DNA of 64,000 nucleotides from Candidatus Nitrotoga fabula (GTDB taxonomy: Bacteria > Pseudomonadota > Gammaproteobacteria > Burkholderiales > Gallionellaceae), in assembly GCF_905221025.1 (NCBI RefSeq), contig NZ_CAJNBL010000026.1, positions 1 through 64,000 of the forward strand. The letters run 5' to 3'. Positions 1 to 8,319 of this stretch are shown here, piece after piece; the first letter of the stretch is position 1; each line of letters begins with the position of its first letter. The position numbers and the translations under genes were made by a program. Under the pieces are notes generated by a model that was not told the origin of the DNA, searched no databases, and was given only the letters and a program-made list of their open reading frames with translations.

Positions 1-70
1 GAACAGCCGGGTGGGAAGGTTCATAACGATCTCCGAAATTAAAATTGAAATTAAAAAATGCAACTATTTC

Positions 71-104
71 GCCTTTACCTCATCCACCTCGATGAGGTAA
101 AGGC
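71..104 (-). terminator. Hairpin overlapping the stop codon of the acyltransferase gene
   Basis: A 13-bp perfect inverted repeat (arms 71-83 and 92-104, 8-nt loop) overlaps the last codons and the stop of the leftward acyltransferase gene. On the minus strand a short T-run follows only about 12 nt later. It may act as a terminator, but the U-tract is displaced, so the call is weak. Confidence 0.35.
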
Positions 105-829
105 AGCAACATAAACAGGTCAGCCGTATTAAAATGAGAGTTCCATGCCGGTGCGCCGCAAACAAATGCCCCCTGACGCAGGAAATACTTTATTAATGGT
201 GGGATGCTGACATCCGTCAAATGCTTCGAAGAACCCAGTCGGTTCAATGAGCCCAACGGCAGCGGAAAATGTGGAAATACCCGATACTCAGGAGGTGCGG
301 CATATTGCTGGCGTATCTTGCAATATACGCTGGCGGCATAATGTCCTCCATCCCCCATGCTGAGATTGACACACCCAATCAGATATTGATGGCTATGGCC
401 AGTCATATAATGATTCAAGCCATTCCATAATTCAGTAATGGTTGCCCGATCCCGATAGCGATAATGGGAGCAGAAAAGGCTTACCTCCGCCATACGTGTG
501 CGTATCAAAGCCAGCCGGGACAAATCAAAATCTGTCTCTGTGAAATAGCTGCCCCGGGCTTGTGCCTGTTCGGGCGGTAAAATACGACAGGTGCTGACCA
601 TCTTGTTATCGTTATTATTGCGGACCAACAAATGCTCGCAATAGTAGTCAAACTGATCATAGTCCAATATGTCGTGCGCACCATGCCAGCTTGCGCCCAT
701 TTCTTCGCAGAATACCTGGTACCGCAAGCGCTGCACCTCTTCCAGTTCTGTTCCGGTTCTGGCCAGGCTGACGGTAAATTTGAGCTGGGTTTGCTGGGAT
801 TTCTGTGCTTGCAGGTTCAAATTCAGCAT
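80..829 (-). CDS. OlsB/COG3176-like GNAT N-acyltransferase
   Basis: A protein of 249 residues that reads as a COG3176 (hemolysin-like / ornithine lipid synthesis OlsB-type) acyltransferase. The N-terminal core has a RYQVFCEEMGA motif near residues 36-46, followed by D-x-D-x-FD and CEHLLV, the pattern shared by autoinducer-synthase-like GNAT folds. The C-terminal FNTADLFMLLPL is typical of the family. Known members move an acyl chain from acyl-ACP to an amine such as ornithine; the substrate here cannot be read from the sequence. The ATG at 829 has a purine-rich GGGAGAG upstream. A small gene ends 22 bp upstream on the same strand, so the two are probably co-transcribed. An exosortase-associated acyltransferase is a less likely alternative. 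Confidence 0.72.
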   Translation of the reverse strand: MLNLNLQAQKSQQTQLKFTVSLARTGTELEEVQRLRYQVFCEEMGASWHGAHDILDYDQFDYYCEHLLVRNNNDNKMVSTCRILPPEQAQARGSYFTETDFDLSRLALIRTRMAEVSLFCSHYRYRDRATITELWNGLNHYMTGHSHQYLIGCVNLSMGDGGHYAASVYCKIRQQYAAPPEYRVFPHFPLPLGSLNRLGSSKHLTDVSIPPLIKYFLRQGAFVCGAPAWNSHFNTADLFMLLPLPHRGG

Positions 830-850
830 GATAACTCTCTCCCGGTAGCG

Positions 851-1081
851 CTACAGTGGTCTCATCCAGTCACGAAGCGTGACAGGTAACAGTCGTTCAT
901 AAAAGCGGTTTAGCATGTCGCGGTCTATGTCTTCCCGGGTATGCCCCAAGCTGGTGACCATATCGAATGCAACCATCTGATATCTGATCCGATGGGATGG
1001 CTTCTTCACTTCAGCATTAATAGCCGCTGATAAAGCCTGTAAACTAGTTGATGATACAGATTGCCGGTTCAAGTCCAACAT
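851..1081 (-). CDS. Small hypothetical protein upstream of the acyltransferase
   Basis: A 76-residue soluble protein that I do not recognise. The start is placed at the ATG at 1081 because AGGAGAGG lies 3-10 nt before it; a longer frame to 1102 has no comparable ribosome site. The first residues (MLDLNRQ) resemble those of the downstream acyltransferase (MLNLNLQ). That may be chance or a duplicated translation-initiation region. The C-terminal half is charged and probably helical (REDIDRDMLNRFYERLLPVTL). The 22-bp spacing to the acyltransferase gene makes a two-gene operon likely. It could be a partner of that enzyme, but no motif supports a specific role. Confidence 0.6.
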   Translation of the reverse strand: MLDLNRQSVSSTSLQALSAAINAEVKKPSHRIRYQMVAFDMVTSLGHTREDIDRDMLNRFYERLLPVTLRDWMRPL

Positions 1082-1102
1082 GATCCTCTCCTGTAAAAAC
1101 AC

Positions 1103-1641
1103 GCTGCCAGAATAACGGCAGAATGTTTCAGGAAAATTACCAGAAAATTAATTATTTATTAAATTTGACCATCAGTTGTATCGGGAAATGTGGAAAACAG
1201 ATTCTCTTGAAGATTACCTGGGGCTAGCCTTGAATTTTTGCCAAGAGGCACAAAGCACAGACTATCCATTACCCACTACTTACCTACTACAGCAAAAAGG
1301 TTATCGCCAAGAATTTATTTCGAGCAAAACAAAAAACGGCAACGATAAACGTTGCCGCTAAAATTTTTACATGCGGCTATTTTTCGCAATGCCCTTGACC
1401 GCATATTTTCGACATTGCCTTAAATATCCCAGTACAACATCCAGCATTGAATATATTTCAAAATTGTCTGAACAGAAAGTTAATGGAAACCTTGATTCAG
1501 AAAAAATTAATTAATAATCTGAGTGTTATATGTCATCCCCCACATAACTTAATATCGGGTGACTGTCAGGTAAACTTAAACCATGCTGCATGCCACTGCA
1601 TATCAATTAACTGAGTATATTTTCATTCTAAATTGTTATAT
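1103..1641. other. Intergenic stretch without a convincing gene
   Basis: About 540 AT-rich bases lie between the small hypothetical gene and the 3' end of the porin gene. A 61-codon frame at 1176-1361 (+) has no ribosome site and ends inside a hairpin, so I do not call it. The only clear element is the terminator-like hairpin at 1337-1357. Confidence 0.6.
1337..1357 (-). terminator. Intrinsic terminator-like hairpin
   Basis: An 8-bp stem (CGGCAACG / CGTTGCCG) with a 5-nt loop is flanked on the plus strand by six A's on its left. Read on the minus strand it is a GC stem followed by a T-run, the form of a Rho-independent terminator. It could end the porin transcript, whose stop codon is about 285 bp upstream. 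Confidence 0.6.
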
Positions 1642-3147
1642 TTAATATGCCCATTGCGTACGGAGAGTAATCACATCCACATCGCCTGGCTGACCGCCAT
1701 TTAATGCTTTCACAGGAGAACCTACAATATCAAAGTTTCTGCTGTAATCTGCCATCAGCCGCACGTTTTGATTCAAATACCAGTTTAAAGCCAATGTCGC
1801 TCTTTTCTGACTGCCCCCATGAATATTCCGGTCACTCAAATCGTTCTGGTCATACCGAAATGCCAGTTCCCAAGCACCCCAACCAGATTTTCCCAGCTGA
1901 AATCTGGTTCCAGGTTTCAGACGCTTAAATTCTCCATCCGAACCTTTATAAGTACGGGACTCACCTGTCAAGGTCCATCCTGCCTGTACATAAAAAGCGT
2001 CAAAATCCAGTGAAGGCAGGCCATAATCACGCTTGATAGTTGTTTTTACATATTCACCTTGTAATGAGAAGGGACCATGCATAGCCGCCAGTTCCAATCC
2101 AAACATGTTGGCATTATGGATATCTGAAATATTGCCTGTATCGGTTAATTTCAGGTTGGACATGTGGGTGGTTTCATAACCGAAACTTGGACTGTTGTCG
2201 TTTAGTTCCCCTTTTCCATTTGTTGAACGGTAACCGGCAAACCCGCCAAGATGAATCACATCATCCTTGGTATTGATTGGCGCAATAGTCCAGCGTGTGG
2301 TAGCGCCAAAGCCTTCGTCAGCTTTACCGGAACCTTTATTACTATTGCTCCTGTTGGATTTCATCGAATCGCCATAAAACCCTAATTGCCCGGACCAGTC
2401 TTTATCTGATGTCTTGAAGTGCAAGCCGATAGCACGGTCAAACAGGGGACCCGTCAAGGAATTGACGAGCGAGCGCTCAGTAAACATAATGTCATTGGAA
2501 CTCTCCTGCAATTCCATGCTGATACTCTGCTTCTGGTGACCAACCGTAATTTCACCAAATTTCCAGCCAGTGTAATTCAGAAATAGATCTTTCATTCCTA
2601 CTTCATTATCGGCAAAGTCAGCTTCTGTCTGAAAATTGAAGTCATTCCACAGCTTGCCTCTAAAATCAATACGTGCACGGCGAATTTCCGTGCCATCGTG
2701 AGCTTCTAAAGGTTCGCCGCTTTTCTGAAATTTATCATTGTCATGCCAGGTAGCATCTGCATGCAGGCGACCGCCAATATTAAACTTAAACTGGCCATCT
2801 TCCGATTCAAAACCGACTCCATTTTGACCCAATTTGACCTTTGCATTATCAGCGTCAGCTGCAGAAGCCTGTTTTACAATAGAAGACTGTACCCTTGCAT
2901 TATCAGACCCTGCTGCAGAAGATTTTTGTGCTGTAACTGGTTGAAATACCCCCATTTTTACTCGATTCTGGCCTGGCTCTGAGAATATCTGCTTAGTGTT
3001 CTGATCAACATAAATCTCGAGATTTTGTGTATTTTCTGTAGCGAAAGCATGGGCAGGTAACGTACACAACAATGGAACGGCCACCGCAATTAGCTTCTTC
3101 GTGAAAACATCGGCATTCGGTAGGTTTTTTTTCATGGTATTTTTCAT
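1642..3147 (-). CDS. OprP/OprO-family outer-membrane porin
   Basis: 501 residues with a signal peptide: a lysine-rich start, then KLIAVAVPLLCTLPAHAFA with a cleavage site near residue 36. The mature protein matches the phosphate-selective porin O/P family (COG3746): FKFNIGGRLHADATWH, a RRARIDFRGKLW strand, many alternating aromatic beta-strands and a C-terminal aromatic residue (LRTQWAY). An N-terminal segment of about 80 residues carries an imperfect duplication (SDNARVQ / ADNAKVK). Family members form trimeric anion channels; the real substrate could be phosphate, polyphosphate or another anion. The nearby PhoX-like genes make phosphate plausible. A structured leader lies just upstream. An in-frame ATG four codons in (3135) is an alternative start. 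Confidence 0.85.
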   Translation of the reverse strand: MKNTMKKNLPNADVFTKKLIAVAVPLLCTLPAHAFATENTQNLEIYVDQNTKQIFSEPGQNRVKMGVFQPVTAQKSSAAGSDNARVQSSIVKQASAADADNAKVKLGQNGVGFESEDGQFKFNIGGRLHADATWHDNDKFQKSGEPLEAHDGTEIRRARIDFRGKLWNDFNFQTEADFADNEVGMKDLFLNYTGWKFGEITVGHQKQSISMELQESSNDIMFTERSLVNSLTGPLFDRAIGLHFKTSDKDWSGQLGFYGDSMKSNRSNSNKGSGKADEGFGATTRWTIAPINTKDDVIHLGGFAGYRSTNGKGELNDNSPSFGYETTHMSNLKLTDTGNISDIHNANMFGLELAAMHGPFSLQGEYVKTTIKRDYGLPSLDFDAFYVQAGWTLTGESRTYKGSDGEFKRLKPGTRFQLGKSGWGAWELAFRYDQNDLSDRNIHGGSQKRATLALNWYLNQNVRLMADYSRNFDIVGSPVKALNGGQPGDVDVITLRTQWAY

Positions 3148-3183
3148 CGGCTCTAAGCTAAATAATTAAACATCGTAAATGAA

Positions 3184-3254
3184 GCTTGCCTTCGGTGAGA
3201 TTTGAGCGAATCCGCTGAACTAACGGAGACCGAACTAACGACACCGCGGCAAGC
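3184..3254 (-). promoter_or_regulatory. Structured leader upstream of the porin gene
   Basis: On the minus strand GCTTGCC-g-CGGTG (3254-3242) pairs with CACCG-aa-GGCAAGC (3197-3184), a 12-bp stem with a small internal loop. The enclosed 44 nt contain two direct copies of CGTTAGTTC and a short AGCG/CGCT hairpin. It sits 37-107 nt before the porin start codon, so it is probably in the 5' leader. The regulatory role is inferred. Confidence 0.4.
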
Positions 3255-3694
3255 CCCTGCTTTTACTCATTCATTATGAGCATGCCCAGGATTATCCATG
3301 CCGAGTATTACAGGAATATTAAAATGATCAGGATTATGGAAATTAATTTGATTGGACACAGTCTCCCTTTATCGTTGGATAGACATGCCCTATAGAGTTA
3401 GCAAATAAAAAAAGGGAATGATTCCTGTTTCAATCAGGAAAGATCGGGCTTTCTCCAGGTTCATGGTATGAACGTGTTCTTGTAGATATACCCGTGCATC
3501 TTGCTTCAAATCTGAAGCTTATTTGATATAAATAATCAACTACCGTATTTTGGGCTTTTCGACATACGCACTTAAGCAATTAGCCCAAAGATGGTAGGGT
3601 TAATTTTCAATCTAAATTTCTGATCAATGCATTGAAAACATGCTCCCGGATAAAGAACCGCAAGCTGCATCAATTTGAGATGGAAAAAACTTAT
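3255..3694. other. Intergenic region between the porin and the first PhoX-like gene
   Basis: No gene is supported here. A small hairpin (TTCCTG/CAGGAA, 3422-3440) is followed on the minus strand, after about 8 nt, by seven T's (3407-3413). It may be a weak terminator for the PhoX-like transcript. The region presumably also holds the porin promoter, but I cannot assign hexamers. Confidence 0.5.
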
Positions 3695-5212
3695 TTATCC
3701 GCCATTAATTTTAAATCCGGTAATTTTGATGATGTCATCGGTGTGATAGTCATCCACCTCGGGCATATTGTCATCACGGGAATGCTGGAGCGAAACATAG
3801 GCTGTAGTCCCATCCGCAGAGAATATGAAACCCGTTAGTTCCGCTGTTGGGTCTTTTACAGAAAGCATCTTGACGCATCCGTCTGACTTAATATCGCGAT
3901 CCGTTCCATCTGGCAGGCAGGCAAATATATCGCCATTTTTATGGTCTTCAATCACGTACAAATTGCCCGTCTTTGGTTGAAATTCAAGGTTGTCAAAGGA
4001 GTTGAAATCGTCATCTCCCTCTATAAATCTGCTTACATCAACAATGCGATTATTTATTTTTGTATCTAGTGGATTATCGTCCACAGCGCACATTACTTCA
4101 GCAAAGTTAAATGCAATTTCGTTGCCAGTGTTAGCCCAGCAAAAACGGATTGCATTGGGATTGAGAGAATCAACGTAGGTCAAATCCTGATGCAAATCTT
4201 CTGGACGATAATAGCCAGTCGCACCATTTGCATGCGCTTCGGCTCTCGCGTTAGCTGGATTAACAATTGGCATCCAGGCTGCATTGCCAATTTCACATCC
4301 CTGGCCATATTGTTGCTTGTCGCTCGCGCATGAAACCTGCAGCGCATAAACGGTTCCCGAAGCTAACGGGGAACTGCCCAAGTCGCTGACTGGCAGATTT
4401 CCAACACGGGCTTTTTGTGGCACAAATTTAAATATGGTTCCGCCATCTTCATCTGCCCCTTCACTTTCAACGGCACCTGGCTGGGCAGTGCCCGGACGCA
4501 GTTCTTCTCCAGCGATTACCACACCGGATGGCAGAACTGCCAATCCTTCCCAAGCCATGGTCGGCAGTGCAGTGCGTTTGGCGATGTGAACTGGATCAGT
4601 CGTAACCCCTGCCGCTCGGTTCGTGACCGATTGATTAAGGACATTCAAGGGATCCATGATTTCATATGCTCCCCCGTCGATTCTTTCTTCCACAGCAAGA
4701 ATGGTATTCCATGGGGTCGTACGGATACCGCCACAGCCATCCATGCCACGCAAGATTGTCGAAACTTCTCCGGATACCAGGTTAATACGCTGTATGGACG
4801 GATTGAGTTTTCCTCCGCTTAGTTCCTGCCTATTTCCTTGCACGCAGGCAATCAAATGCGTGGGATTTTCTAACGGAAAGAAGGCCATCATGTCCGTCCT
4901 TTCTGCGGCATTACGGGTCAAGTATTGCACCTGCAGACCGTCCGCTGCCAGAACCTGGTCCATGGCTTGCTGTGCTGGACTACGATAGGCTTCGTCCTTC
5001 GATAATTCCGGTGCGGACTGATTTAGTGGCTGACCAAAGCCGAACAATATTTCAGACTGCATTTTCAGCATTTGCTCTACCGTTGCACCAAAATCCTTCT
5101 CTTTGGCCAAATTATCAGGATTATCTGCAGCTACTGCAATCAATATAGAGTTAGCAAAAAACACTGAAGTCAGGGCAATTGCAAATGTGGAAAACGAAGG
5201 TATATGACTCAT
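3695..5212 (-). CDS. Secreted PhoX/DUF839-family protein, copy 1
   Basis: 505 residues. The first 29 form a Sec-type signal peptide (FAIALTSVFFANSILIAVAA), and no twin-arginine motif is visible, unlike classical PhoX. The body is a DUF839/PhoX-type beta-propeller: WNTILAVEE, AWEGLAVLPSGVVIAGEELRPG, GTIFKFVP, YRPEDLHQDL and FDNLEFQPKTGNLYVIEDH are typical blade motifs with acidic metal-binding residues. PhoX enzymes are calcium/iron-dependent alkaline phosphatases, and some DUF839 proteins have no known activity. It is paralogous along its whole length to the product of 8320-9807. No strong ribosome site precedes the start. The phosphatase role is inferred from the family. Confidence 0.75.
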   Translation of the reverse strand: MSHIPSFSTFAIALTSVFFANSILIAVAADNPDNLAKEKDFGATVEQMLKMQSEILFGFGQPLNQSAPELSKDEAYRSPAQQAMDQVLAADGLQVQYLTRNAAERTDMMAFFPLENPTHLIACVQGNRQELSGGKLNPSIQRINLVSGEVSTILRGMDGCGGIRTTPWNTILAVEERIDGGAYEIMDPLNVLNQSVTNRAAGVTTDPVHIAKRTALPTMAWEGLAVLPSGVVIAGEELRPGTAQPGAVESEGADEDGGTIFKFVPQKARVGNLPVSDLGSSPLASGTVYALQVSCASDKQQYGQGCEIGNAAWMPIVNPANARAEAHANGATGYYRPEDLHQDLTYVDSLNPNAIRFCWANTGNEIAFNFAEVMCAVDDNPLDTKINNRIVDVSRFIEGDDDFNSFDNLEFQPKTGNLYVIEDHKNGDIFACLPDGTDRDIKSDGCVKMLSVKDPTAELTGFIFSADGTTAYVSLQHSRDDNMPEVDDYHTDDIIKITGFKINGG

Positions 5213-5591
5213 GGTGAAATTCTAATATTCCTTAAACTGACCATTAAAAAATGTGAATGCAATTTATTTAAATTGCTACCACTGATCCATTTTAATCACA
5301 GTTTGTTACAGAAATATTAAACTCATACCCTGGAACGAATAATCAGGTGAATCCTAAGAAAATTCCGGATTTAAACTTCAAGATCTATTTTTCCTTAACA
5401 GGTACTTAATTCTTGAAATCGACGTTTGCCTTTAACAAAAACTTAACATTCAGCTACCGATTAATGTTGGAAAATATGAAATCATGTTTATGCATAATGG
5501 TTTCGTTGCATTTTTTGTGTTAACGAAAAATCAATCAATAGAAATACCTACAATATGAAAAATAGCAAGCAAGAATTTAAACAGGACCTAT
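5213..5591. other. AT-rich divergent intergenic region
   Basis: About 380 bp separate the divergent PhoX-like gene and MFS gene, so both promoters must lie here. On the minus strand two CTGT-type half-sites occur 10 bp apart (around 5294-5310). This is close to, but not in phase with, the 11-bp period of a Pho box. No gene is seen. Confidence 0.45.
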
Positions 5592-6803
5592 ATGCATGAC
5601 GCGAATTTACCAGATGAAAATTTAAATAAGGGATCTAAAATTCACCCTGACGTCCTGAAACTTGGTCTCGCAAGTTTCTTGACTGATTTAGGTTCCGAGA
5701 TGATTTTTTCTGTATTTGCAGTTTACTTCACAATGATTGCGGGTGCCTCTGCTACTTTGCTGTGGGCAATTGAGGGATTTGCAGACTTGTTGGCTTCCTC
5801 GTTGAATTATTTTGCTGGCTGGTTATCCGACAGGAGTGGGAAACGAAAAGTTTTCGCCATTGCCGGACATGGAATTTCTGCCTTAGCTAAGATTATTCTG
5901 CTGTTTACCAGTTCAATTATAGGTCTCAGCATTTTTCGCATTATCGAACGTCTTGGTAAAAGCTTCCGTGGGCCACCACGAGACGCGTGGCTTTCTTCTG
6001 TAGCCAATATGGGCACAAGAGGCTATTCGTTCGGCGTTCACAAAGCAATGGATAAAACCGGTGCCATACTCGGACCATTGATAGCGTACAGCCTATTTTC
6101 ATGGCTGGGCGAAAAGGAATCAACATATGAGATTCTTTTCATGATTGCTCTTGTACCTGCTTTTCTTGGTGTTGTAATTCTTAGCCTGGTAAAGGACAAA
6201 CCCGGTGTCCCAATACCCCAAGAAAAAATAACTCAAACATGGAGTTTTATCAGCCTGGAATTTAAACGTTATCTCATTGTCGCTTCGATATTTTCTTTCG
6301 CCTACTTCAGCTTTAGTTTTTTATTATTACGTGCCTATAACATAGGTTTCTCAATCAAGGATATTGTATTGCTTTATGTCCTATTTAATATTTCCTGTGT
6401 CATCGCATCGCCACTGATCGGCAAATTGGGCGATCGATTGGGTCGTGCGTATATGATATTACTTGGCTACCTGATATATCTATTTATTTGCCTTGGATTT
6501 GCCTTCGCAACTACGCAATGGCAAATAATAGTTCTGTTTGTATTTTTTGGTATTTTTTATGGAATTGACGAAGCGCAAAGCAAGGCATTTGTTGTCGATC
6601 TTGAGCTGGATAGACGTGGCACAGCGATTGGACTGTTCAATTTCATAACTGGGATTATCCGTCTTCCTGCATCCATAATCGCAGGTGCATTGTGGTTAAT
6701 ACACCCGGATAATTCATTTCTTTTTGGTGCATTTCTGGCCTTTTTTGCATTATTAGCATTTTTATACCTTAGACCGGATCATAAGAAAATTGAAGTAAAA
6801 TGA
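5592..6803 (+). CDS. Major facilitator superfamily transporter
   Basis: 403 residues with about twelve hydrophobic segments. The N-terminal LGLASFLTDLGSEMIFSVFAVYFT and the loop-2/3 motif GWLSDRSGKRK match the MFS signature (G-x-x-x-D-R-x-G-R-R/K), repeated in the second half as GKLGDRLGRAY. Related subfamilies export drugs or small metabolites; the substrate here is not evident. AGGA lies about 7 nt before the chosen ATG. The gene is divergent from PhoX-like copy 1 and followed by decayed DNA with an IS5 remnant, so it looks monocistronic. Its low GC matches the surrounding accessory region. Confidence 0.85.
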   Translation: MHDANLPDENLNKGSKIHPDVLKLGLASFLTDLGSEMIFSVFAVYFTMIAGASATLLWAIEGFADLLASSLNYFAGWLSDRSGKRKVFAIAGHGISALAKIILLFTSSIIGLSIFRIIERLGKSFRGPPRDAWLSSVANMGTRGYSFGVHKAMDKTGAILGPLIAYSLFSWLGEKESTYEILFMIALVPAFLGVVILSLVKDKPGVPIPQEKITQTWSFISLEFKRYLIVASIFSFAYFSFSFLLLRAYNIGFSIKDIVLLYVLFNISCVIASPLIGKLGDRLGRAYMILLGYLIYLFICLGFAFATTQWQIIVLFVFFGIFYGIDEAQSKAFVVDLELDRRGTAIGLFNFITGIIRLPASIIAGALWLIHPDNSFLFGAFLAFFALLAFLYLRPDHKKIEVK

Positions 6804-7263
6804 CTATAATGCCCTTATTGACCTGTGTGATTAAATATGTCCTGAATAAGCATCAATTAAGCGTTCTGAATTTTTCTAAAATGCGGATTTTCCGGAGACT
6901 CCCTACCCTTTCGGGAGAATCACACCCATGATGACAGTAACGCTTTCCTGACCAAGCAAAAATTTCCCAGCGCAAACAACATGAACCAGTGCGCAGCATT
7001 CTTTTCCATGCCACTACAGCGCACCCTGATACAGCCAAACTGACGCTTCAACATCCTGATGCGGATACTCACGCATTGTGTGAAATTGCCTTATCACAAT
7101 GATTAAATCCATAAGTCCAGACATCAGACAGCTGATTAAATTTGCTCATTAAAAGCACGCGCTCGTTCAACTTCTCCAGACATCAATTCGACAAATTTTG
7201 ACATGCCAGATTCCTTAACGGGGATACCAACGACGATACGCGGCAAACTGCTCTAATGACCCA
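6804..7263. other. Decayed region downstream of the MFS gene
   Basis: No intact gene is supported. Short frames on both strands are interrupted by stops. One minus-strand stretch (about 7149-7250) reads through roughly 38 codons (GIPVKESGMSKFVELM) in a different frame from the adjacent IS5 remnant and could be a fragment of an old gene. I read the region as degraded mobile or accessory DNA. Confidence 0.4.
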
Positions 7264-7389
7264 CTCAATGTGCGCCTTCATGCCGAAGTACCATTGGTTG
7301 CCTATATTGATCTGTATCATCTCCGGATCACGTTTTCCCTTCCGGTTCCTGCTAAAAAGCGGAGCTGCAATTAGCATCGCATCAACGGT
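7264..7389 (-). pseudogene. IS5-family transposase remnant
   Basis: A minus-strand segment of about 42 codons reads TVDAMLIAAPLFS, then KGKRDPEM, then [12 protein letters not shown]. These blocks are the conserved centre of IS5-group DDE transposases, where the usual form is TVDATIIAAPSS-x-KN with [23 protein letters not shown]. After KAHIE the similarity stops, and neither end of the transposase nor terminal inverted repeats can be found. It is a short relic, not a functional element, and marks a past insertion between the MFS and carbonic anhydrase genes. Confidence 0.8.
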
Positions 7390-7440
7390 GGCACTCTGCC
7401 TAATTGGCTTTTGCGGCGTGAACTTTCAATATTCAAAATA

Positions 7441-7474
7441 ATGTCCCACTATGCAGATCAGCATAGTGGGACAT
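7441..7474 (-). terminator. 14-bp perfect inverted repeat, probable terminator of the carbonic anhydrase gene
   Basis: The arms ATGTCCCACTATGC (7441-7454) and GCATAGTGGGACAT (7461-7474) are perfect complements around a 6-nt loop. The hairpin lies 46 bp beyond the carbonic anhydrase stop and is followed on the minus strand by TATTTTG. A terminator is most likely. A relic of a mobile-element end is possible because the IS5 remnant is adjacent. Confidence 0.6.
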
Positions 7475-7520
7475 CACGCATACTTAACGCTCTGCTCTAA
7501 GAAACGACCAGTTAAGACTG

Positions 7521-8210
7521 TCACATATAATTTACCACGCCCACTAACCCGCCTGGCTCATTCCTGGAACAATCCAGAATCTCAGGGCGCTGATAAAACT
7601 CGATCATCCCCGTCTGGATTTCGTACATGCCGCCCACAATCGCAATCTGGTAATTTTCCAGCATCTCCCGCAGGACTGCGCTCCGATGTTTGATGTTGGC
7701 AATCGTCTGAAATACATTGGCCCTTGCAACATTTTCTACAAATTCTGAATTCTTGGAATTGCGATTGGTGGCGGGCTCACGAACCCGCGCCACGGCAGGT
7801 TTGAGTTTGCCAATCAAGCCGGTAAGATTGCCCAATGTAATGTTATCGCATGCCCCCTTGATCGCGCCGCAGCGGCTATGGCCCAGCACAACGATTATTT
7901 TTGCTCCGCTGATTTTGCAGGCAAATTCCATGCTGCCCAAAATATCGTCATTTACGATATTCCCTGCTATCCGGATACTGAAAAGGTCACCCAGGCCCTG
8001 GTCAAAGATCAATTCCGCAGACGTCCTGGAGTCTACGCAACTTAACACCACGGCAAACGGATATTGTTCTTCCGAGGTTTCATTCAGCTGTTGTAGCAGA
8101 TTGCGGTTGACTTTAAGGTTATTCGCAAAGCGAATATTTCCTTCCTTTAAAATCTGAAATGCCATTTCCGGGGTAAGAGAAGCTTGGGTTTCCTTGGTAT
8201 GCGCTTTCAT
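7521..8210 (-). CDS. Beta-class carbonic anhydrase, copy 1
   Basis: 229 residues. Zinc and catalytic residues of beta-carbonic anhydrases are all visible: CVDSR at residues 58-62 (Cys58, the Asp60-Arg62 dyad) and GHSRCGA at 110-116 (His111, Cys114). There is no signal peptide, so the enzyme should be cytoplasmic, catalysing CO2 plus water to bicarbonate plus a proton. It is a close paralog of the product of 36003-36632 but carries about 20 extra C-terminal residues (ending GGLVGVVNYM) that the other copy lacks. It is transcribed leftward with its own terminator, downstream of the second PhoX-like gene but separated from it by another terminator. Confidence 0.93.
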   Translation of the reverse strand: MKAHTKETQASLTPEMAFQILKEGNIRFANNLKVNRNLLQQLNETSEEQYPFAVVLSCVDSRTSAELIFDQGLGDLFSIRIAGNIVNDDILGSMEFACKISGAKIIVVLGHSRCGAIKGACDNITLGNLTGLIGKLKPAVARVREPATNRNSKNSEFVENVARANVFQTIANIKHRSAVLREMLENYQIAIVGGMYEIQTGMIEFYQRPEILDCSRNEPGGLVGVVNYM

Positions 8211-8276
8211 TTGGTTTCCTCTGATTCATTTTTTCAATCCACACATCCGGTCAGTTATGGGCAATTTGTGCAGAAA

Positions 8277-8300
8277 CAAAAGACCGCAAACTGCGGTCTT
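8277..8300 (-). terminator. Intrinsic terminator after the second PhoX-like gene
   Basis: A 9-bp stem AAGACCGCA/TGCGGTCTT with a 3-nt loop is followed on the minus strand by TTTG-TTTC. It sits 20 bp beyond the stop codon of the leftward PhoX-like gene and uncouples it from the carbonic anhydrase gene. Confidence 0.75.
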
Positions 8301-8319
8301 CTGAACAGGGCATATCGAT

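Noticed and set aside
1530-1550. 16-bp motif TCATCCCCCACATAAC shared with about 34537-34552
   Set aside because: One shared 16-mer within 64 kb is close to chance expectation, and the contexts are unrelated.
5294-5310. Pho box upstream of PhoX-like copy 1
   Set aside because: The two half-sites are 10 bp apart and each deviates from CTGTCAT, so phase and sequence are both poor.
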